DNA of 64,000 nucleotides, taken from the NCBI RefSeq assembly GCF_013373065.1, contig NZ_JABXIN010000002.1:124001-188000 (forward strand). The letters are read 5' to 3'. The DNA is from Algoriphagus sp. (GTDB taxonomy: Bacteria; Bacteroidota; Bacteroidia; Cytophagales; Cyclobacteriaceae). Position numbers and translations under genes: made by a program. The notes under the pieces were generated by a model. That model made no database searches. It was not told where the DNA came from and saw only the letters and a program-made list of their open reading frames with translations. This document shows, one piece after another, positions 58,414 through 64,000 of the stretch (position 1 is its first letter; every line of letters starts with the position of its first letter).

Positions 58414-60672
58414 TTAGTCTATAATCCTGAGCTTCGCAAAGCTAAGTAATAAAGTTTTCTCCCCAAAATGCTCAAATTGAATGGTAGCCTTGCGGTTAAG
58501 ACCATCCACTTCGATCTTCAAAACCTTCCCGAAACCGAATTTTGGGTGTTCCACCAATTGCCCTTCCTGCAGGTTGTTGGTGTTGCTAGGTTTGAAATCC
58601 GGACTAGGTGTATGCACCTTCATTTGGGTCGGCATCCGAGTTTCCGGTTTTTTCTTAATCCCAATGAAACCAGAGCTACCCGGCAATCCTTCTCGTCGGA
58701 ATGCTCCCGGCATTTCCCGGCTAGTCAACTTTTTATTCACCTTGATGCAGGCAGGATCTATTTCTTCCAAAAATCGACTCGGCTCGCAATTCAATAAACG
58801 TCCAAATCGATAACGACTGAGGGCATAGGTCAGGTAAAGCTTATCCATGGCCCGAGTTGTCGCCACATAGAAAAGTCTTCGTTCTTCTTCCAAATCCTCC
58901 CTACTCTGCATCATCATTTGGGAAGGGAAAAGATCTTCTTCCATCCCCACCACAAATACCTGTTTGAATTCCAAACCCTTGGCGGAGTGAATGGTCATCA
59001 AGGTAATCGCATCGGTTGTATCCTTATCCCGATCATTATCTGTCAAAAGGGCGATTTCCTGTAAAAAGGCTCCTAAGCTCTTATCCTCGTTTTCCTCATT
59101 ATCCACGTATTCCTTGATGGCATTGAGCAATTCTTGGACGTTTTCGTAGCGATTGAGCCCCTCGATGGTTTTATCCTCATATAATTCGCGCAACAAACCA
59201 CTTTGCTTAGCAATGGTGCTTGCGGCTTCGTAGGCATCCTTTCGCTGAACTTCAATTTGGAAAGCTTTAATCATCGTCGCAAAATCATCCACTGCCGAAC
59301 CTGCTCTTCCACCTAAAAACGGAAAAGCATTTTGTACCACTTCCCAGAGGGGCATGTCATGATCATAGGCGGCAACGTGGATTTTTTCTACAGAGGTATT
59401 GCCGATTCCTCGCTTGGGATAATTGATAATCCGCTTGAAAGCCTCCTCATCCATCGGATTGATGGTAAAGCGTAGATAGGCCATCAAATCCTTGATTTCT
59501 TTTCGTTGATAGAAAGAAAGCCCACCCACAATCTTGTAGGTCAGGTTCATTTTTCGAAGCGCTTCTTCTATTGCCCGGGACTGGGAGTTCGTTCGGTAAA
59601 GAACTGCAAAATCACTGTTTTGAAGCTTCTTGTTATTCTTCTCCTCAAAAATCGTCGTTGCTACCACTCTTCCTTCTTCATTATCGGATGCGGCTTTGAT
59701 TAATTCGATCAAATCCCCATCCGGATTTGAAGTCCAGACGGTCTTCTTGAGCTGGGCCTTGTTTTTATCAATGATGGAATTGGCTGCCTCCACAATGGTC
59801 TTAGTAGATCGGTAGTTTTGCTCCAATTTGACCACAAAAAGGTCTGGATAGTCTTTTTCGAAATTTAGGATATTCTGGATATCCGCTCCGCGGAAAGCAT
59901 AGATACTCTGAGCATCATCGCCTACCACACAGATATTTTGATGAACTGCTGCCAGCTTTTTCGTGATGAGGTATTGGGAAAGGTTGGTGTCCTGAAACTC
60001 ATCAACCATCACGTATTTGAAGCGCTGCTGATACTTATTCAGCACATCAATATGATCTCTGAAAAGCACATTCGTATTGAAAAGCAAATCATCAAAATCC
60101 ATCGCTCCCGCTTTAAAAAGCCGTTCTTGGTAGCGCTGGTAAATTTCCCCCATTTTGGGCTTCATCGCGGCTTCATCATCTGCCTTTACGAAGGGGTCCG
60201 CCTGATAAGCCTGCCAAGAAATCAACCGGTTTTTGGCACCGGAAATTCGGGATAAAACTACACCGGGTTTATATACCTTGTCATCGAGACGCATTTCTTT
60301 GACAATGGTGCGAATCAAAGACTTGGAATCATCGGTATCATAAATCGTGAAATTTGAGGGATAGCCAATTTTTTCGGACTCCACCCGAAGTATTTTGGCA
60401 AAAACGGAGTGAAAGGTCCCCATCCAGGTATTGCGAGCTTCCAAACCTACCAACCGTTCAATCCGCTGCTTCATCTCATTCGCGGCTTTATTGGTAAATG
60501 TCAGGGAAAGAATCTGAAAAGGATCTACCCCTTGAGCATAGATGAGGTGGGCAATCCGGTAGGTTAATACCCGGGTTTTGCCCGATCCAGCACCGGCAAT
60601 GATCATCACCGGACCTTCGGTACGTTCTACTGCTTCCCGCTGAGGTGGGTTGAGTTCTTCTAGGTAATCCAT
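58414..60672 (-). CDS. ATP-dependent DNA helicase UvrD/PcrA
   Basis: Superfamily 1A 3'-5' helicase, 752 residues. Walker A 'AGAGSGKTRVL' near 26-36, motif II 'MVDEFQDTN' near 218-226, 'GDDAQSIYAFRGA' near 247-259, 'QNYRST' near 284-289, motif V 'TIHSAKGLEF' near 560-569 and 'VATTRA' near 602. The C-terminal 60 residues form the RNA-polymerase-binding Tudor-like domain ('LVEHPKFGFGKVLKIE'). It works in nucleotide excision repair, mismatch repair or replication restart. It lies downstream of a period-7 repeat array that begins within 10 bp of its start. Confidence 0.95.
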   Translation of the reverse strand: MDYLEELNPPQREAVERTEGPVMIIAGAGSGKTRVLTYRIAHLIYAQGVDPFQILSLTFTNKAANEMKQRIERLVGLEARNTWMGTFHSVFAKILRVESEKIGYPSNFTIYDTDDSKSLIRTIVKEMRLDDKVYKPGVVLSRISGAKNRLISWQAYQADPFVKADDEAAMKPKMGEIYQRYQERLFKAGAMDFDDLLFNTNVLFRDHIDVLNKYQQRFKYVMVDEFQDTNLSQYLITKKLAAVHQNICVVGDDAQSIYAFRGADIQNILNFEKDYPDLFVVKLEQNYRSTKTIVEAANSIIDKNKAQLKKTVWTSNPDGDLIELIKAASDNEEGRVVATTIFEEKNNKKLQNSDFAVLYRTNSQSRAIEEALRKMNLTYKIVGGLSFYQRKEIKDLMAYLRFTINPMDEEAFKRIINYPKRGIGNTSVEKIHVAAYDHDMPLWEVVQNAFPFLGGRAGSAVDDFATMIKAFQIEVQRKDAYEAASTIAKQSGLLRELYEDKTIEGLNRYENVQELLNAIKEYVDNEENEDKSLGAFLQEIALLTDNDRDKDTTDAITLMTIHSAKGLEFKQVFVVGMEEDLFPSQMMMQSREDLEEERRLFYVATTRAMDKLYLTYALSRYRFGRLLNCEPSRFLEEIDPACIKVNKKLTSREMPGAFRREGLPGSSGFIGIKKKPETRMPTQMKVHTPSPDFKPSNTNNLQEGQLVEHPKFGFGKVLKIEVDGLNRKATIQFEHFGEKTLLLSFAKLRIID

Positions 60673-60679
60673 TATTTTG

Positions 60680-60776
60680 AGTAGCTAGTAGCTAAATTAT
60701 TGTAGCAAGTGGTAAATAAGTATCAAGTACGAAGTACCAAGTAGCCAGAAACAAGAAATCCGAGACAAGAAGCTAG
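60680..60776 (+). repeat. Long degenerate period-7 array (AGTANNN) upstream of uvrD
   Basis: Mostly 7-base units in register, including AGTAGCT twice, TGTAGCA, AGTGGTA, then after a phase slip AGTACGA, AGTACCA, AGTAGCC, AGAAACA, AGAAATC, CGAGACA, AGAAGCT. The array starts 8 bp before the uvrD ATG (on the other strand). No ORF is attached. It is the longest of the window's heptad arrays. Confidence 0.75.
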
Positions 60777-60855
60777 ATTCTGATGTTTTAATTAAAACTG
60801 AATTTTGGACAATTTTTCAATTTTGAAATCTTCCAATTTTTCAATCCATCCTGCA

Positions 60856-61692
60856 TCAAATCTTCCACCGCTTATGACTCCATAAGTACATGTCCGGTTG
60901 TTCACGGATGTTATCTTCCAACATTTTACAAAAACGATCCGTGATGGAATGGGGTTCCTCCTCATCATGAGGTGGCCTCGCTAGTGGCACAAACTCGAAA
61001 CGATAATGGCCACGCTTAATTTTGGTCATTTTTCCATAATGAACATACAAGTTCATTTTTTTGGAAAGAAATTCTGCTCCTTCGAAAAACACAGCAGGCC
61101 TATTGAGAAATTCCCGCTGATAGCGGTTTTCCGAAGAGGGAGGTCGCTGATCTGAGCCCAATAGGACGATGCGTGGATCCCGTCCTAAGGTAAGCATGCC
61201 ACGACGAAACTCCTTTTTCTCGGTGACAAATCCGCCAAATCGTGTCCGGATTTTTTTCATCAACTCATTGAAAAAGGAATTGTTGACTTTCAAATAGACA
61301 GTCTCAACAGGAACCTCGGAGTACAAATTGATTCCTACAACTCCCCATTCCCAATTGAAGATATGCCCGGCCACCATCAATGAACTGACGCCCTTTTTGA
61401 CAGGCTGGTCAAGATCAGGCTGATTGACTATGACAAACCTGCGGCGGAATTCCTCTTCCGAAATTGTCAGCAATTTGATGGTTTCAGCAAATGTGTCAGT
61501 AAAATTCCTGTAAAATCGGTTTCGGACCTTTTTTCGATCTTTATCCGATAGCTCCGGAAAAGCAAATCGAAGGTTTTCATCGATTACCTTCTTCCGATAC
61601 CGAATGACAAAACGGGCCACCACATACAGGAGATCCGTCAGCAGATAGAGTACAGGAAGGGGAAGCCGGGACAACAGCCGAAAGAAAAACAT
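60856..61692 (-). CDS. Lysophospholipid/lipid A acyltransferase family protein (LpxL-like)
   Basis: 278 residues. An N-terminal membrane helix (about 10-35), then the acyltransferase HxxxxE/D motif 'GHIFNWEWG' near 109-117, 'GSDQRPPSSENRYQREFLNRP' near 178-198 typical of the LpxL/HtrB group, and a basic 'YLWSHKRWKI' end. It would add a secondary acyl chain to lipid A. Bacteroidota carry one or two such genes; the acyl specificity is unknown. It diverges from the sigma-gmk-nadD operon. Confidence 0.88.
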   Translation of the reverse strand: MFFFRLLSRLPLPVLYLLTDLLYVVARFVIRYRKKVIDENLRFAFPELSDKDRKKVRNRFYRNFTDTFAETIKLLTISEEEFRRRFVIVNQPDLDQPVKKGVSSLMVAGHIFNWEWGVVGINLYSEVPVETVYLKVNNSFFNELMKKIRTRFGGFVTEKKEFRRGMLTLGRDPRIVLLGSDQRPPSSENRYQREFLNRPAVFFEGAEFLSKKMNLYVHYGKMTKIKRGHYRFEFVPLARPPHDEEEPHSITDRFCKMLEDNIREQPDMYLWSHKRWKI

Positions 61693-61794
61693 ATCGTATC
61701 GTGAATGTCAGGAAATTTGACCTTTTCGAAGCAACAAAATAAAGGAAAAGCAGGGATAAGTTCCCGAATCCTAGTTATAAATTACACAGATTAT

Positions 61795-61802
61795 TACTTT
61801 TG
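61795..61802 (+). promoter_or_regulatory. Candidate -7 box (TACTTTTG) before the ECF sigma operon
   Basis: TACTTTTG matches TAnnTTTG but ends only 6 bases before the ATG at 61809, so the transcript would be nearly leaderless. The TTG that opens the frame earlier lies in the box. Alternatively the promoter lies further upstream and this match is chance. Confidence 0.4.
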
Positions 61803-61808
61803 AGACAT

Positions 61809-62402
61809 ATGTCGGAAAGTCAGCGCAGAAAATATACGCAGGAAGAGAAAAACCGCATTTTTGACGGGGAGTTTATGCCGCATATTGACTCCATGTACAA
61901 TTTTGCCTATCGACTCACCTTTGATGAAGATGATGCCAAGGACTTGGTGCAGGATACCTATTTGAAAGCCTACCGATTCATCAATTCCTTCGAGCAGGGA
62001 ACCAATGCAAAAGCCTGGCTGTTTCGCATCCTGAAAAACAGCTTCATCAACGAGTACCGCAAGAAGTCTAAGCAGCCTGCCAAAGTCGATTATCAGGAAG
62101 TTGAAACTTATTACAACTCAGATGATGTTGACTTTCAAGGAACTACTGATTTGCGGGCGGAATCTGTCAAGGATATGCTGGGAGATGAAATTTCCAATGC
62201 ATTGAATGCCTTGGCAGTAGATTTCCGAACGGTGATTATTTTGGCGGATTTGGAAGGCTTTACGTATGAAGAAATGGCCAAAATCCTGGATATCCCCATC
62301 GGGACAGTGCGGTCACGGCTTCACCGGGCACGGAACCTGCTGAAAGATAAATTGCGAGGCTATGCCCAATCCATGGGCTATAAGACAGACGAGGAGGAAT
62401 AA
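61809..62402 (+). CDS. RNA polymerase sigma factor, ECF type
   Basis: At 197 residues from ATG 61809 (frame opens at TTG 61800), region 2 'FMPHIDSMYNFAYRLTFDEDDAKDLVQDTYLKAYRFI' (about 22-58) and 'TNAKAWLFRILKNSFINEYRKKSK', then region 4 'LNALAVDFRTVIILADLEGFTYEEMAKILDIPIGTVRSRLHRARNLL' are complete. The linker between regions 2 and 4 is long and acidic. It resembles Bacteroidota SigH/RpoE-type ECF factors that are adjacent to anti-sigma genes. gmk and nadD follow, suggesting a housekeeping or stress-linked regulon. Confidence 0.93.
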   Translation: MSESQRRKYTQEEKNRIFDGEFMPHIDSMYNFAYRLTFDEDDAKDLVQDTYLKAYRFINSFEQGTNAKAWLFRILKNSFINEYRKKSKQPAKVDYQEVETYYNSDDVDFQGTTDLRAESVKDMLGDEISNALNALAVDFRTVIILADLEGFTYEEMAKILDIPIGTVRSRLHRARNLLKDKLRGYAQSMGYKTDEEE

Positions 62403-62414
62403 AACGAATACCAA

Positions 62415-62690
62415 ATGGAAAAGAACGGAAAACCCAATTCCGAAGATAGAAAGCTACAGTGCAGCGATGTGAGCAAATGCTTTCAGCTTTTGGAAAGCAT
62501 TCTGGACGGAGAAATGGGTGAGGAAGGAAAGGAAATTCTCAAAGAAAAGCTGGATAAATGCCAGCCTTGCTTTGAGCATTTTCACTTGGAGCAAGCCATC
62601 CGGGAAGTATTGAAAACCAAGTGCACCAAGCAACCTGTACCCAATCAACTAGCCGATTCCATCCGGCAAATGATCCAAGAAAGCAAATAA
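62415..62690 (+). CDS. Anti-sigma factor (cysteine-rich, soluble)
   Basis: 91 residues placed 12 bp after the ECF sigma gene. It has 'FQLLESILDGEMGEEGKEILKEKLDKCQPC', resembling the zinc-binding anti-sigma domain (ZAS) helix pattern, with Cys49 and Cys52. The canonical ZAS His four residues before the first Cys is Lys here; other potential ligands are Cys16, Cys22, His55, His57 and Cys70. There is no membrane segment, so it is soluble, perhaps a redox or metal sensor. The function is inferred from position and motif. Confidence 0.75.
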   Translation: MEKNGKPNSEDRKLQCSDVSKCFQLLESILDGEMGEEGKEILKEKLDKCQPCFEHFHLEQAIREVLKTKCTKQPVPNQLADSIRQMIQESK

Positions 62691-62691
62691 G

Positions 62692-63264
62692 ATGACTCAG
62701 GGCAAAGCCATCATTTTTTCCGCACCTTCCGGGTCGGGAAAGACCTCACTGGTCAAACACCTCATCGAACGAATCCCAAATTTGGGATTTTCTATTTCAG
62801 CCTGTACACGAGACCGGAGAGGAAGGCATGAGGTTCATGGAAAAGATTATTACTTTTTAACCCAAGAGGAGTTCAAGCAAAAAATCGACGAGGATGCTTT
62901 TATCGAATGGGAAGAGGTCTATGCCGGTAACTTTTACGGGACACTGAAAGAAGAAATTCAACGCATCTGGGATTCTGGCAAAGCCGTCATTTTTGATGTA
63001 GACGTGAAAGGCGGATTAGCGCTCAAAAAATATTTCGGTGATCAGGCCTTGGCGATTTTTGTCAAAGTACCTTCTTTGGATGTACTCAAAGACCGTCTTA
63101 ATGATCGGGGTACCGAATCGGAAGAATCACTTTCAAGACGACTTTTTAAGGCAGAGTTTGAAATGAAGTTTGAACCGCAGTTTGACGTAACGATCGTCAA
63201 TGATGACTTTGCGAAGTCCTCACAGGAAGCTGAGCAACTTGTCAGAGATTTTTTAGCCTCCTAA
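62692..63264 (+). CDS. gmk: Guanylate kinase
   Basis: Phosphorylates GMP to GDP, 190 residues. The P-loop 'SAPSGSGKTSLV' is near 9-20, the GMP-binding region 'SISACTRDRRGRHEVHGKDYYF' near 34-55 and 'FIEWEEVYAGNFYGT' near 69-83, and the LID 'RLNDRGTESEESLSRRL' near 131-147. ATG 62692 follows the anti-sigma stop by 1 bp, so the genes are translationally linked. nadD follows 3 bp downstream. Confidence 0.97.
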   Translation: MTQGKAIIFSAPSGSGKTSLVKHLIERIPNLGFSISACTRDRRGRHEVHGKDYYFLTQEEFKQKIDEDAFIEWEEVYAGNFYGTLKEEIQRIWDSGKAVIFDVDVKGGLALKKYFGDQALAIFVKVPSLDVLKDRLNDRGTESEESLSRRLFKAEFEMKFEPQFDVTIVNDDFAKSSQEAEQLVRDFLAS

Positions 63265-63267
63265 GTT

Positions 63268-63834
63268 GTGAAAATCGGGCTTTTTTTCGGCAGTTTCAAT
63301 CCCATTCATCTTGGTCATCTGATCATCGCGGAGACGATTTATGATCGGACAGATTTGGATGAGGTGTGGTTCGTGGTCAGTCCTCAGAATCCCCTAAAAA
63401 AACGAAAATCACTGGTTCATGAATTTGACCGACTTCGAATGGTCGAGTTGGCGATCGAAGACAATTTCCATTTCCGGGCCAGCGATGTGGAGTTTCACAT
63501 GCCCCGTCCGAGCTATACCATCGATACATTAACCTATCTGTCGGAGAAGTATCCCCAGCATGAATTCAGCATTTTTTTGGGCTCGGATAATCTCAAGCAA
63601 TTCAAGAAATGGAAAAACTATGAGCAGATTCTCGAGCACTATCAGGTCTATGTCTATCCTAGGCCCGGAGAAAAAAGAGAGTTTGATCATCCTGCCGTAC
63701 TTTGGGTAGATGCTCCCCTGCTAGACATTTCAGCGACATTTATCCGCGAATCAGTTCTAAAAGGCTATTCCGTCAAATACCTACTACCCCAGAAAGTAGA
63801 AGAATATATCCTGAACAAGAAGCTATTTTTGTAA
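63268..63834 (+). CDS. nadD: Nicotinate-nucleotide adenylyltransferase
   Basis: Makes deamido-NAD from nicotinate mononucleotide and ATP, 188 residues. The nucleotidyltransferase motif 'GLFFGSFNPIHLGHL' is near 4-18 with the HxGH signature HLGH, 'LGSDNLKQFKKWK' near 103-115 and the terminal 'ISATFIRES' near 161-169 matching ISSTxIR. It starts with GTG at 63268, 3 bp after the gmk stop; no in-frame ATG is available. It is the last gene of the operon. Confidence 0.96.
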   Translation: MKIGLFFGSFNPIHLGHLIIAETIYDRTDLDEVWFVVSPQNPLKKRKSLVHEFDRLRMVELAIEDNFHFRASDVEFHMPRPSYTIDTLTYLSEKYPQHEFSIFLGSDNLKQFKKWKNYEQILEHYQVYVYPRPGEKREFDHPAVLWVDAPLLDISATFIRESVLKGYSVKYLLPQKVEEYILNKKLFL

Positions 63835-63968
63835 GCTGGCTTACTTTTTTGAATTGAATGCTTGAGTAGACTCAATTGAGCCTAATATTTTGCATCCTAT
63901 CCCCTTTTTTGCTTATTTGCTTCTGACCCAATAGCCGCACTTTTTTCTCAAACCAAAGCTTTAAATCA

Positions 63969-64000
63969 ATGAGCAAACATCTTTACGAATCCGGCCTGAT
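63969..64000 (+). CDS. Start of a further gene (truncated by window end)
   Basis: ATG at 63969 opens a plus-strand frame of 10 residues (MSKHLYESGL) to the window edge. The fragment is too short for assignment. It lies 134 bp after nadD, in a gap with a small TTGAGTAGACTCAA hairpin (about 63862-63875). Confidence 0.45.
   Translation, partial: MSKHLYESGL

Noticed and set aside
60680-60776. CRISPR-like array upstream of uvrD
   Set aside because: Units are 7 bases, degenerate and without spacers; no cas genes are present. It is a heptad repeat.

Overview
The window looks like chromosomal DNA of a Bacteroidota bacterium of the order Cytophagales, probably close to Algoriphagus or another Cyclobacteriaceae. 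This placement is by eye. It rests on gliding and type IX secretion genes (gldA-gldF-gldG, porT), Bacteroidota-specific families (DUF5606, DUF4290, PorT-like barrels, TonB-plug proteins), promoters with the TAnnTTTG -7 box, and the rpsP-rimM-trmD-rplS and ubiE-porT gene orders. No rRNA, prophage, transposase, CRISPR array or biosynthetic gene cluster was seen. One tRNA gene, tRNA-Arg(CCU), is present.

Layout. 1-14 kb is housekeeping: DUF5606 and engB (minus), then ubiE, porT, an SDR, a VanX-like lipoprotein, pyrD, ftsK and a LolA-like gene (plus), cvpA/yqeY (minus), pdxJ, a repeat-flanked four-helix-bundle gene, an esterase, DinB, a tetrapyrrole-type methylase and an M19 dipeptidase. 14-30.7 kb is envelope and carbohydrate/peptide metabolism: a PEGA protein, a GMC oxidoreductase with its small subunit, an M20 peptidase, a GH13 lipoprotein, a GH25 lysozyme, a sulfatase, Tat-exported Gfo/Idh and TIM-barrel proteins, a serine hydrolase, a leaderless HtrA-like protease and a VF530 protein. 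30.8-35.5 kb carries dnaN and gldAFG. 36.6-39.3 kb holds tandem M20D amidohydrolases. 39.5-44.6 kb is a sigma/anti-sigma operon with a PorT-like barrel and two proteins carrying TonB-plug motifs without a receptor barrel. 44.7-49.3 kb has gltX and the S16-RimM-TrmD-L19 operon. 49.4-52.2 kb, after tRNA-Arg, is the most accessory-looking stretch: a palindromic repeat, a retropepsin-like lipoprotein, a broken hchA remnant and a Tat-exported Nif3-like protein. 52.2-56.2 kb is an SDR/acetoacetate-decarboxylase-like/SDR/IlvD-Edd dehydratase operon. 56.4-63.8 kb has murA, DUF4290, uvrD/pcrA and an LpxL-like acyltransferase (minus), then ECF sigma, anti-sigma, gmk and nadD (plus).

Most unusual signals. 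(1) A family of degenerate period-7 repeats occurs at four loci, always within a few bases of a gene end. At 10.6-11.1 kb two such arrays form an inverted repeat around a four-helix-bundle gene whose last codons lie inside the right array. (2) gldA has a structured leader that starts where transcription is predicted to begin. (3) A 26-base repeat is nested in the loop of a 17-bp terminator stem. (4) TonB-plug tails are fused to non-receptor proteins in one sigma-factor operon. (5) MurA has Asp where the fosfomycin-reactive Cys normally sits. None of these is proven to be a new system; the period-7 repeat unit is the best candidate.
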